Below the pieces are notes generated by a model. It was not told where the DNA came from, did no database searches, and saw only the letters and a program-made list of their open reading frames with translations. The translations under genes and the position numbers were made by a program. Positions 24,783 to 37,426 of a DNA stretch of 49,971 nucleotides are shown piece after piece. The stretch is from positions 1 to 49,971 of the forward strand of contig JNEM01016762.1 in the NCBI GenBank assembly GCA_000697335.1. Reading direction: 5' to 3'. Within the stretch, counting starts at the first letter, position 1, and each line of letters opens with the position of its first letter. This DNA is from Conidiobolus incongruus B7586 (Eukaryota > Entomophthoromycota > Entomophthoromycetes > Entomophthorales > Conidiobolaceae).

Positions 24783-25698
24783 TTAACCAAGGAAACGATT
24801 CATACTAGATGAAATCATAGTGCCCATTAAACCACTATTATTAAAGATGGGTTGAGAGTTGGAATTCGAGTACTTCTTACGAGCATCCTTATCACAATAG
24901 TAATAACCCAAAAAATTAGTTGCAGATAAAGTGACAGCTACTCCAATAATCAATAACCATTGCCAATTGAAACGAATTAAAGCGATTAAACCCAATAAAA
25001 TCCAAACAATAGGTGTACTATACAAAGATACCCAAAATACTTTAGCGTCTGTAGGATTACTTTGTAAACTTGACTAAAAATTAAAATAAATATTGTGAAC
25101 AATTCAATCAAATAAATTGAATCCAATTTACCTCTCTGCTTTCAAAATACCAGCTAGTTTTACCTTCTTCATCAACTTCACTCCACCATCTCAAACCTAC
25201 TAATAATCTACCAGAAATATTTTTAACAACCCAAAAATCAAAGGATAAGAATAGTACACTCAAAACAAAAATTAGAATAAAGTTTGAAGAGACAAAATTA
25301 GCTAAAATATAAAGGACTAAAGCCAAAATTCGAAATATAAAATGAGTAATGAGTACTTTGGGATGACTAGGTTAATTTTAATAGATGGTTAATAAAAATG
25401 TTGAATTTAAATTTGAAATATTTACCTAGATTGTTTTAACATAGTACTGATACTGTTTTCAGATCTCTGAACATTGTTGTTATTATTACTAGAGCCCATA
25501 CTGCCCGAAACTGCTGGCTGAGAATAGCTTGGAGGAGGAGTGAAAGGTTGAGAAGTTCCATCGGTTGGAGGAATTTCCATAATAAAATCCTCGCTTTCAT
25601 CAGCTATAACTTGATTCTCAAGTAGAACAGCTTTATCACTCGTATCCTATATCATTTATTAATTATTGAATTGTATAATACACTATTGAATATACCAT
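24783..25698 (-). CDS. TVP23: Golgi membrane protein TVP23 (FAM18 family)
   Basis: Four exons on the minus strand (25698-25696, 25646-25426, 25366-25132, 25073-24783) sum to 250 codons including the stop. The first coding exon is only the ATG, with the intron starting at the next base; the following exon is in frame with no other Met until DFIMEIPP. The protein has a polar Ser/Asn/Pro-rich N-terminus, then SHPKVLITHFIFR, three to four membrane helices, and the family signature FDFWVVKNISGRLLVGLRWW.-.VDEEGKTSWYFESRE. SNPTDAKVFWVSLY follows, then two more helices and a polar tail. TVP23/FAM18 proteins are Tlg2-vesicle and late-Golgi membrane proteins that act in trafficking. Intron lengths are 49, 59 and 58 nt. 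High confidence in family; the ATG-only exon is inferred from frame. Confidence 0.92.
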
Positions 25699-28073
25699 TT
25701 TAATTCGATAGTATTAAGTATATGATAAATTTTTTAATGAATTAGATTGTACTATGATTGAATACAATTAAAGATATTCAAATTAGATCAATTGACATAA
25801 AATAATTTTATATGGACTGAATTAATTATCAATTATTTTGTGGGAAATTTAGTATTTATTTAAAATTTATATAGATTTTAATATAAATAATTTATTTAAA
25901 TATAATTATTATATATAATTTAATTATTAAACGATTACTAATAAAAACAATTAAAAAATATCTAAAATTTCATCTATTATATATATATATATTAAAAAAT
26001 TGGCTGTTTACACATACAATATTAAATTAAACACTATTGTTAATATTTTATTTCAATTTCATAAAAAATTTTAATACTATTTTGCATATAATAAAAATGT
26101 TGAGTATATCAATTCAATTTTCTTTCTCAAACTCATTTATTTCGAACGAACTGTCACTAACTTGGGGTAAATCAAATATTGAATAAAAATTAAAAACCTG
26201 GAAGTAAATGATTTGATATACTGATAATTATGGTATTGTATTTTGATTTAACTACAATTAATATATTGATATATTTTATACTAGACTAATATAATATATC
26301 GTGGTTTATTTCAGAAATATGAATACACAATATTTTATACTATATACAGCCTATTGCTCTACAAATAATATATAAAAGTTAATCATAATTAATGGAATTC
26401 ATTAGAATATTTTATTAATATAATTTATAATTATTATAATTTTCTATATCCCAAATTCATCATAATAATATTTTTAGCACTTTATATTATTTATTAATTT
26501 TAAAAATATTTCAATTTATCAAATTTATTGAATTGGACAGCAATCAGAAATCCTATTTGATAGTTAACTTTTTGATAATAATTTTGGTGTGTATAAAACC
26601 TAGTAGTAGATGAAATATCAATTACATGGTTGAATAAAAATATTGATACGTGTAAGTTATAATGATTATAAATAAAAATCACACATTTCAATCATTACTT
26701 GTAATTATCTATATTCAATATATAAAGATCAACTAACAGTGATACAGTTAGATTTTGGATATAATAAAAATATATAATCCTTTGAAAGTCATATTTATCT
26801 TTAATCTATTAAAAGAATAATTTTATATCTATATTAATATTTTTCAATAACATTAATCACTTTTAGATAATATATCTTTGTTATTTTCATCAGAAAAATA
26901 AATAAACAATGTTGTCTGACAAAATAATTCACTAATATAAGAATTCATTATATATCTCAATCCATAGTAAATTATAGTATTTTTAATTTAAAAAAGGATA
27001 ATAATAATTTCAGTGAAAGTTTGAAAATCAATCACATATTTTTATTTATAAGAAATTTGATTAAACTATTATATAAAATCAATCTTCGTTACTATCACTC
27101 AAAATATTTTCTCACATTTTTATATTTGAATATAATTTATAAGCAATTAATTGTAATTCTAAATATTAAAAAATTATAGAAAAATAAAGATTTTATACTG
27201 CTAAATATTCAATCATAATAATCTTTCTTGACACAATTCACTTTATTATTAATTAATTTATATTAATTTAAATTAATTTTGCAATTTTTAAGTTTTATAT
27301 GCTAATTGAGTAAAGAATAATATAAATTTTAAAATAATTTTAAAATGGTTAAAACATAAATAGATTATTGAATTTGACTATTTTATCATTTTAATATTTC
27401 TATTAATTATTATAATTAGTAAAAATGGTTTTAAATGGTATTAGATGAACTAAATATTTTAAATTAAAGCATTTAAATGATGTCATTTATTGTTTATAAT
27501 GATATGATAATGAATATAAATTTTAAATTTAGTTTTTAATAAAACAGATTATAGAATTTGGTCAAATTATACTACTTGTATTATATAATAAACTTTATAT
27601 TGGTATTATAATGGCTAAACAACTTAATAATTATAATTGCAGTGATATTAAATACAATTAACTGTTAATAAGTTGATAAGTGTAATAGATGATTCAAAAG
27701 TTCCAATTCAAAGATATTCATTACATTTAGTTATATATATATTTATATATATTTCAACAATATAAGATTATAATATTTTTAAAATATAACCCAAGTAGCA
27801 ATTATTTAATTTAAAATGAGTTTTATTTTGGATTACATTAACTAAGTAATGATATTATTAATGATTTTTTTAAATATTATTTGATTAACACATGAATATT
27901 GCAATATTGATTTGCAAATCACATCTACACTGTCTAGTTTTTAGCTGTAAAACACTATATTTAATCCAAATTATCAAATATTCAAAATAATAACATTTAA
28001 AAAATCCAAATTATTAAATAAATAAAATATATAAAATAGTTGGATATCAAAAAATTCCATTATTAATATGTAG

Positions 28074-28101
<28 letters not shown>
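28074..28101. repeat. (TA)14 microsatellite
   Basis: A perfect dinucleotide run in intergenic sequence. Confidence 0.9.
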
Positions 28102-28104
<3 letters not shown>

Positions 28105-28465
28105 GTTTACAATATTTTTTAAATCTATAACAATTATCAATAAATATAACTTGATTATAGGCATATAGCATAATACGATCATTAAAATTATGCTAATAAA
28201 TGAAATGATAGACTGATACAGGTTAATCAAATTTAGCATTTATTATCATTTAAACTATTCTGATTTGTTAATAGATATTGATCATGCTATTTCTTTATTA
28301 AAGAGTATTATTGATAGTTTTTATTGACTGAAAGAGTGTAATTTGCATAATATTTGATAATTCTATCATAATATTTTAAAGAGTACAATATAATAAAAGT
28401 GAATCTAAAGATAATATGTGGCAATCAAATTAATGTTAGCTGAAGATCCATTTAAGCATCACTGG

Positions 28466-28473
28466 TATATAAA
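28466..28473 (+). promoter_or_regulatory. TATA box of the Gly/Pro-rich secreted gene
   Basis: TATATAAA in the context CTGGTATATAAACC, 76 bp before the ATG at 28549. An (ATT)n run at 28508-28533 lies between it and the start codon, within the likely 5' UTR. Confidence 0.6.
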
Positions 28474-28548
28474 CCTCTTTATTATCTTGAGTCAATATCA
28501 ACCAATTTATTATTATTATTATTATTATTATTAATTCAATCTCTTAAA

Positions 28549-28818
28549 ATGAAATTCGTAGTTATTACCAGTTTGATTTCTGCTACCTTGGCTACTCCAT
28601 TGTATGTCAGCGCCCTTAGTGGAAGCCAGTCCAGTGCTCAGAATATTGACAATAGTGGTGGTTGGGGTCGCCATCCTTTCTTCTCCCCATATTATGCAGC
28701 TGGTGGATTTGGACCTGGTGGATTTCCCGGAGCTGCACCTTGGGGCGCACCTTGGGGTGGACCAGTCGGACCCGTCCCATTCGCTGGTCAACAAGGACAA
28801 GCTCCAGGCCCTCAATAA
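28549..28818 (+). CDS. Small secreted Gly/Pro/Trp-rich protein
   Basis: A single-exon gene of 89 residues. Residues 1-16 (MKFVVITSLISATLAT) form a signal peptide. The mature chain is a short Ser/Asn-rich stretch, then a low-complexity region dominated by Gly, Pro, Trp, Phe and Ala with repeated GGFGPGGFPG and APWGAPWGGP units, ending QGQAPGPQ. It has no Cys. Codons are GC-richer than anything nearby, a TATA box lies 76 bp upstream, and no other gene is within 2 kb. These are signs of a strongly expressed, regulated secreted protein. Such compositions occur in structural wall or adhesive peptides, but I cannot name a family. Overlapping frames on both strands are by-products of the composition. 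Confidence 0.78.
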   Translation: MKFVVITSLISATLATPLYVSALSGSQSSAQNIDNSGGWGRHPFFSPYYAAGGFGPGGFPGAAPWGAPWGGPVGPVPFAGQQGQAPGPQ

Positions 28819-30457
28819 GTAAATAACATCTTCAATATTTAAATGAAATAAACTATAACTTTTTACTTTTCATCTTGAACGTTAATCATCAAAATTTTAA
28901 ATATATTTAATAATCAAATTAATGTTATTTTTGATAAACTTTTTCTCATGATTGAACCCAGTTATTGATATATCTGATCATTGTCAATATAATAAAAGCT
29001 AATATTTTCAAATAATACTAAAGAATATAAAATCCAGTGAATTATGTATAATATATATGTATTAATAGGATTTTTTTTACTACTTGTTCATTAATTTAAA
29101 ATATTAATTAATAATTTTATATAATTAAATTTTAAATTAATTAAAAAAATTTTTCATATTTCAAACTATTAAACAATTAAAAATAATATATTTTAATGAA
29201 TAAGTATGATAATATGAAAAATAATTAAAGATATAGATTATATCTTTAGTTTATATCCGCCATTAAAATCTACTTTCATATAATAATCATTTATTCTTTT
29301 TCCAATTATAAATTTTTATAAATGTTAATTATTTGATATATTAAATCATCAAATTTAAATAGAGAATAATATATTATGATTACATAATATTAACTTTATC
29401 TCTTTACATGATACAAAATTGAAATATTGTAGATTATGAGAGATCAGCCAAAATTATACTCTCCAATTTTGATATCAAGTTGATCTTTAAATGATATTAT
29501 AATAATTTCACAATATTTTAATAATCGTCATTGCTAATATTCGAATTATATCATTATAGAAAATACACACAGATCAATAAGTAGATCACTCTTAGTATTA
29601 ATCATTATGTATTAACTGCATATTAGGCATTCAGAAATTATAATATAATTTAGTATATTACATTATTATAGCTATAACTTTTCAAAATTTTAACAAAATA
29701 CCAGCTGTAATAGATTATAGTTTTGTGATTCAAATGAAACAATATCATTGAAGTAGTTTTGAAAGGTTTTTTTAATATCAACTATAACAGCCATTGTATG
29801 TATTTTAAATTTCAATAACTATTCCAATTTTATATATTTAATATATTTGTCAATATTATACTAAACTTACTTTAGTTGTAAACTAAGTTAGCGAAATATC
29901 AATAATTATATTAAACATTATTCATGTTTTATTTTTCCCCAACAAATTTTGAATGCTAATAACGATTATTCAATATATTAATCAAATATATAAAACAGGT
30001 ATTATTCGCAAAGTATAGTATTCTCTTAAGAAACTCATAGAGAGTAAAAGTATATTTTTTCCATTCCTATTAGCAAAATGGTAAAAATATAAAGGCATAA
30101 GATTGAAAAATGTAAATGATATTAAATTTGAGGGAATTTTACCATATTAAATCAGAAAATATCTTTCAAATTAAAGTTGATTAATATTTTATAATAACCT
30201 TTTGAAAACTAAAGCAAAAGAGTTTACTATCAATTTTAATAGCATAATATGATATTATGGTCTAATTTCTTTTATTATTTTATTTATTAAAAAATTATAA
30301 ACATTGATCATCTCATAGTATTATTAATATTTTAATTAACTGCAAAAAATATATAATTTAAACAAATATGAGATTCTTAAAAAATGTTAATGTTATATGA
30401 TGTATTTTTTCACCATGTACTCCGGAATCACATCACTATCAGTTAGTTAATGAATAG

Positions 30458-30497
<40 letters not shown>

Positions 30498-30758
30498 TCA
30501 ACAACTTTCAATTGAGTCAAATATTTTAAAAAATATATAAGTTTGTAAAACAAATGATATTAAAAAAGTTTGATTCTACATTGCATAACAAGATTAACCA
30601 TGTAAAATAGAGATCTTTTAATCCTTGTTAAATGCATAAATGATAAACTTGAGAGTATTATTGGTTTCAATAAAATTATTATTATAAATAATAGTCTATT
30701 TCCTTTAATCTACTTTTTTAGTTCTTTCTTCATAAATTATTTATTAAATTATTAAATT
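28819..30758. other. AT-rich gene-poor region with a (TAA)n tract
   Basis: About 1.9 kb between two small secreted-protein genes. The only structured element is a TAA microsatellite at 30460-30497. No ORF with coding character is visible. Confidence 0.65.
30460..30497. repeat. (TAA)n microsatellite, about 12 units
   Basis: A perfect trinucleotide run about 260 bp upstream of the secreted-protein gene at 30759. Confidence 0.9.
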
Positions 30759-31034
30759 ATGAAATTAGTTAGTCTGAGCTGTTTAATGAGTGTGATTTAT
30801 AGTATACCTTTTGAAAGCCCGAAAAATTTGGTTAAAAGACAATTTGCAGCACCTCCACCCCCTCCACCTCAAGAAAATACACTCATCAACGTAGATTTAT
30901 CGTCTATACATATATTAAGTCCAAAATTCTACGGAGTTCAAATGAGTCGTCATAATGGTTACTATAATAACTTTGTCAACCCTTATTCGAATCCCTTTGG
31001 TATTGGAAATCCTAATCAATGGGGACTTCTTTAA
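30759..31034 (+). CDS. Small secreted propeptide with Kex2-type site
   Basis: A single-exon ORF of 91 residues. Residues 1-15 (MKLVSLSCLMSVIYS) look like a signal peptide. IPFESPKNLVKR then ends in a dibasic KR, the usual Kex2 processing site. The predicted mature peptide begins QFAA followed by a PPPPPP run, and ends with an Asn/Tyr/Gly-rich tail (GYYNNFVNPYSNPFG). It has no Cys after the signal peptide. Composition is richer in GC than its surroundings, and a 40-bp TA repeat follows 30 bp after the stop. No family is recognised. It shares size, signal peptide and isolated location with the gene at 28549, but their mature sequences are not alike. Confidence 0.68.
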   Translation: MKLVSLSCLMSVIYSIPFESPKNLVKRQFAAPPPPPPQENTLINVDLSSIHILSPKFYGVQMSRHNGYYNNFVNPYSNPFGIGNPNQWGLL

Positions 31035-31060
31035 ACAATAATAAAATCAATTTAGCGAAC

Positions 31061-31106
<46 letters not shown>

Positions 31107-32211
31107 ATAGTACTAGAATATTACTTTAACTATCTTTTTATCTCTATAAAACTAACCAATAACTCAATATTATAAATATCTATTAACTTTGTTTTTAATT
31201 TATTCATTAAATCTTGAAATTTATAACTCAAATAAAATAATTAGTAATTATTTACTATTAAATTGATCATTAGTTCAAAACAATATATATAAATAAAGAT
31301 TACAATATCTATTAAGAGTCATTCTACAAAGGTACTAACTTTCAAAATTTAAATCACAGCATTTTATAAAATGATTTCAATTCATAATGAATAATTTTCA
31401 TGATTTAAGCTTCATTTTAGTTAAATTAATAATAAAACCTTTATATATGGTAGCACCTTTGCTAATATAGTTCATTATTATATTAAAAATTGGAAATTAT
31501 AAAGATATTATATTATGTTATAATTTTAAAATATTTAAATAATTATCAAAATATGCTATATAACTATTTTAATTGGAATTTAAATAGTAAAATTTCTAAA
31601 ATTGATATTATGGCTATTTGACATTTACTTTTTGAAAGTTAGGATTATTATAAATATTATAATTATATATTATTATTCATTTAAATTTATTTTCTTATTT
31701 AAATTGACTAAATAATAATAATATAATTGTCGATATTATTATAATGACAGTTTAAAGTTATCCTCGATGTTTACATATTTGCGATTTAATATTCCAAGAA
31801 TTAACAATTATTTTCAAGTATTTAAAGTGATTATGGTGGATAAATCCATTGAGAATAAAATCAAAAAGTAAACTCTGGCTAATACATGTGATAATTAAAA
31901 TATGAAATAAATATATTCTTATGATATATTATATAAAATGATTATCATAAAGTTATTTATAATAATTTAACAAATATAATCAGTGTCAAGATTTCAATTA
32001 AACTTGAAACTTGGTAAAATGTAAATTATCATGGTATGTTAATGATTTAAATAATCGAATAAATGATAAATTACTATAAGAAAATCAATGATGAGTTAAT
32101 AATAATAATAATATATATTAACTATGATCTAATAAAAACGTAGAGATACAAGATAAATTATACATTTGATTTTGATTTACTTTTATAATGAACAAGTTGA
32201 AACTACCAAAT
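31035..32211. other. AT-rich intergenic region
   Basis: About 1.2 kb. It starts with a (TA)20 run at 31064-31103 and ends at the 3' end of the adenylate kinase gene. No gene is visible. Confidence 0.65.
31064..31103. repeat. (AT)20 microsatellite
   Basis: A perfect dinucleotide run of about 40 bp just after the stop codon of the secreted-protein gene, likely in its 3' UTR. Confidence 0.9.
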
Positions 32212-33004
<793 letters not shown>

Positions 33005-34931
33005 ATTGATATAATATAATGGCTGAGTTTACTTGATAATTTCAACTTAATTTAGCATCAGATCACCTTTGGGGCTTATATTAGTCAATTGACATCAGTC
33101 GCATCTGATTAATTTCATGGGATTCTTCAGTAATCCACAAGCTCATTTTAGCTTTAAACTTTTATACTTCATCAACCAATCAAAAATTATGACATCATTC
33201 CAGATAAACAATCTCTATTTTAACCGAAAACTATCCGATACCATTCAGATTATGCTATATATTTTAATATATTAATATATAATTATCCAAGATTATGAAA
33301 AAATAATCCGAGTTTATATTAATCCTTCATACAATATATTTCACTATCAATATATCTCATTAATTTTTAAAGCTGATATTTATCATCCATTTTTAATTTG
33401 ATATCAATTGTTGAGGTCTATCGATAAATTATATATATTTTTTATGAATAGCCTTTCAAGATTTGACGTTACATAAACAAATGCTTATAATTGATATTAT
33501 ATTATACTATACTATATTTTATAATTCTCAATAATTAAAATGATATAAATTCAAAAAAAAACTCACTGACAAATATTTTATTAAAAATCTTGAAATTAGA
33601 TAATGAAATATCAATTTTTATATACATAGTATCTTTATTTTTTTCAAGTAAAAAGATCAATATCTAATACGATAATAAACTATTGTTAATATATATCCTA
33701 CTTATAATTTACATTTTCTGATCATATAATATGTTTTATATTTAACCTTTATAAATTCATATTTGAGCATATGAATATTTCATATATTTATTAATTGAAG
33801 TATTATAGAAATTTAAATAAATATTTATTTATCTAGTTTTTTGATTGAAGAGTTAGCTATTTATGTGTAAATTGTATTCTTTAGATAGAACATTTAATGG
33901 GCTATTTAATAATATAAATCGTTAATACATTGTAATATTGTAAAATAATTCATTTTCCATTTGATTTTTATTGTTTTAGTAAGCTATATTGAGAGCTATA
34001 TATCAATAATGTGTAAATTTCAAGTCTGTATCAGGTATATTATAGTTTTATCTCAACAAAAATTTATAGTATAGTTAACATTAAAACTATAATATCATTT
34101 AATTTAAAAAATTATATTATCCTGAAAATTTTAATAAAATATTTATATGATTTTATCAATTTTTAATTTTCAATTTAAAACAATTTATGGTCAATTCAAA
34201 GGAAATTTTTTAAGGTGAAAAAATTACAAATTCGTTCATATCTTTATTTAATCTTTATTCTAATATAAAACCTTATAATAAATTGAATTTAATTTTTTCT
34301 AGTATTATGTATTAGATTTATTTAAAATTGGATTAGACAAAATATTTTTGAAATATAAAAAATATAATATATAAATTTATTTTTAAATATATTTGCTCTT
34401 AGATCTTTGAAATAGCATTCAATGCTACTCAGATATTTTATATTTATGTAACAAATATTATAATATATATTTATCACAAAAATAAATAGTAACCTTTGAT
34501 TTTATAATTTTAATCCACACTAATAACAGAAATATTAAATACCATATTTTTGAGCTTGCTGACAGTAAAAAGGAGAAATCAATTTTTCGAAAAATATAAA
34601 TCAGATAGAATAGGCTATGACAATAAATATGAAAATAAATAATATATCTAAATAAACCTAATGATAATTATATATTAAAAATAATATAATTTTAATGGAA
34701 AATTATATTAATATGTGTCTAATTTAATATTTGGATTACTTTTAATTATTATCACTAATATATTTGTCTACAAAATCAGATAAGAAATAAGGTGGAACTC
34801 TCGAATGTGATTGATCGAAATGAATTTGGTATCACGTGATTGAAATTTATTTTTGAAATTTTTTTGGTGAGGATATAAACAATTGTTATTTGTTCTTTGA
34901 ACTTATTAAACACAGAATCAAATCATAAATA
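33005..34931. other. Divergent intergenic region
   Basis: About 1.9 kb between the divergent ADK1 and IDH2 genes, so both promoters lie here. The 250 bp next to ADK1 is less AT-rich and probably its core promoter. No other gene is visible. Confidence 0.6.
34873..34879 (+). promoter_or_regulatory. TATA box of IDH2
   Basis: ATATAAA in the context GAGGATATAAACAATTG, 53-59 bp before the ATG at 34932. Distance and context match the other TATA boxes in the window. Confidence 0.55.
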
Positions 34932-36299
34932 ATGAGTTTCTTAACATCCTCCATTTTACGCTCCAGCAACCTTGGCTTCAAAAAGAGTTTGGTAGGCCGT
35001 TTTTTCAGCTTTTGTTTTTGAATCTATTTAATCATTTTCTTTTATGTTAATCGTTTATAATTTTTAGATTAAGGCTTACTCTACTGCCTCTAACATCACT
35101 GGAAAATACACTCCTAACAAGGATGCCAAAGTAAGATAATTAGGATCTTTTCAAAACAATGATACTGATAACCATATAGGGAAACTATGTTGTCACTATG
35201 ATCCCTGGTGATGGTATCGGTCCTGAAATTTCCAAATCTGTTCAACGTATCTACTCTGCTGCTAACGTTCCTATCACTTGGGAAGAAGTTGATGTTACTC
35301 CTGTTTTACGCGATGGCAAAACTGTCATTCCTGATGCTGCCCTCCATTCTATCAAGAAAAATACCATTGCCTTAAAAGGTAAGCTAGTATAAATTAAAAT
35401 CTACTAAACAAGTGATCTAAACTATTCTTCAAGGTCCTTTGGCTACTCCTGTTGGTAAGGGTCACGTTTCTTTGAACTTGACTTTGAGAAGGTAATTATT
35501 ATTAGTATTATTCATTTTTGAGAAATCTAACTCATCAATACTCAGAACTTTTGATTTATATGCCAACGTTCGTCCCTGTAAGAGCGTTGTTGGATATAAG
35601 ACTCCCTATGAAAATGTTAACACTGTTTTGATTCGTGAGAACACTGAAGGTGAATACAGTGGTATTGAACACGAAGTTGTTAGTGGTGTTGTGCAATCCA
35701 TTAAACTTATCACCCGTGAAGCTTCTGAACGTGTTGCTCGTTATGCTTTCCAATATGCTCAAGATACTGGTCGTAACCACGTTACTGCCGTTCACAAAGC
35801 CAACATCATGCGCCTTGCTGATGGTCTGTTCCTTCAAGCTTGCCGTGACGTCGCCAAGGAATACCCCCGTGTCAACTTTGACGATGTTCTCCTCGATCGT
35901 GCCTGCCTTCACATTGTCCAAGATCCTCACTTGTATGGTGACCGTGTCATGGTCATGCCCAACTTGTATGGTGATATTTTGAGTGATATGTGCGCTGGTC
36001 TCATTGGTGGTCTTGGTCTCACTCCCTCTGGTAACATTGGTAAGCAAGCTTCCATCTTCGAATCCGTCCACGGCACTGCTCCCGATATAGCTGGTCAAGA
36101 TAAGGCTAACCCCACCGCTCTTTTATTAAGTTCTTGTATGATGTTACGTCATATGGGTCTCATCGAAGCCTCTGAAACCATTGAAAAGGCTGTTTTGAAG
36201 ACTATTGCTGATGGTGAATTCTTAACTGGTGACTTGGGAGGTCGTGCCACCAATACTCAATTCACTGATGCTATCATCAAGAACTTGGGTCAAGCCTAA
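34932..36299 (+). CDS. IDH2: NAD-dependent isocitrate dehydrogenase subunit 2, mitochondrial
   Basis: Five exons (34932-34991, 35068-35130, 35180-35378, 35434-35491, 35546-36299) give 377 residues. Exon 1 encodes a basic, Ser/Leu-rich targeting peptide ([20 protein letters not shown]). The catalytic fold starts with [17 protein letters not shown], then [21 protein letters not shown], which carries the isocitrate-binding Arg residues, and [29 protein letters not shown] and [23 protein letters not shown] supply the metal-binding Asp residues. [15 protein letters not shown] is the NAD-type nucleotide site. The retained catalytic motifs match the yeast Idh2 (catalytic) subunit rather than Idh1. 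It converts isocitrate to 2-oxoglutarate in the TCA cycle, working as an Idh1/Idh2 octamer in the matrix. Codon usage is strongly biased, a mark of high expression. Confidence 0.95.
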
Positions 36300-37426
36300 A
36301 TAATATTGCATAGAACAGATGTCAATTAAATACTTATTTAGTAATCGAAGGTCAACTGATACACTAAACTTATATCAGATATCAAATAGTTTACGATTTA
36401 TATTTATTACTTTATAATTAGTTTTTTGAGGCTTAAATTTGTATTGTTATTTATTTACTGAGAGTGATTAAGTCTAATGATAAACTCAAATATATCAATA
36501 TTGAATTATTTTTTTAAAAACACTTAATTATCATCAAATATTCAAAAATTATATTTCAAATTATTTGGAACCAATTAATATATGAAATTGAAATTTTAAA
36601 TTTATGAGTATTATTTGGAATAGTTATTTATTTTCAATATCGCTATAACTATATTATATTTTGAACAAAATATTAAATCTTTCATAAGGTTGGAATTTTG
36701 TATTATCAATTTTTGTTGAATGATATTTTATCAATGTTTCATAATAAACAAGAAATTTATTTCTGTGTGTGAAATAAGTATGCATTTTATTTTCAATTGA
36801 TATATTATTAATATTTATTCAATTATGAAAACATTGACAGTTATACGGTTATGGAATGATATTGAATTCTATTCTCAATTTTTGTTGAATTGATTGAATT
36901 TCTTAGTTACTATTCCTTTCAACCCAAACTAACACAAATTCGTTGGGAAAAACATCTGTAGATTATTATTCAAAACTAATATTCAATTTGGCATCTTTCA
37001 TCAAAAATAATTCCATAATCTCAGTGTATTTTTAAAGCAATCATATTGAACTATTGCATGAAGAATATTAAAATATAGTTATAAATTTAATGACTATGAA
37101 ATTATTTACTATATATTCAAAATATATAATTGAAATTATTTTGATAATATATTTTTAGCAGATGAATCTATTTATTTCACTCCCAACCCAGATTCCAAAA
37201 TTTAAAAATGTGTCCCACAAATTTAATTGGTAGTAGCAATATGAATGTTAGATGAAAGTTCATCCAAATACGTTCAATTGAATTCAATATTTTGAATTGT
37301 AATTAACATAAAACTAAACAATTTTATTATTAATATTTGCAAAATATCAATTCAACTTAATACCTTACAATATCCAAACTATAGCTATAATCTATTCTGT
37401 ATCTGTTTTGATATTTAAAGTTATTA
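36300..37426. other. AT-rich intergenic region
   Basis: About 1.1 kb between IDH2 and the deubiquitinase gene. No feature is visible. Confidence 0.65.

Larger units (their letters stand above)
25699..28548. other. Long AT-rich gene-poor region
   Basis: About 2.85 kb, among the most AT-rich parts of the window. It contains a (TA)14 run at 28074-28101 and a shorter TA run near 25978. Frames of 63-65 codons (26500-26691, 27974-28171, both minus) are Ile/Asn/Tyr-rich and look like chance. The promoter of the next secreted-protein gene is at its right end. Confidence 0.65.

Noticed and set aside
28074-31103. TA and TAA runs as CRISPR or centromere-like arrays
   Set aside because: They are plain microsatellites without spacers or higher-order structure.
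35556-36098. A 180-codon minus-strand frame inside IDH2
   Set aside because: It is fully opposite the IDH2 catalytic exon, whose codon bias keeps the other strand open.
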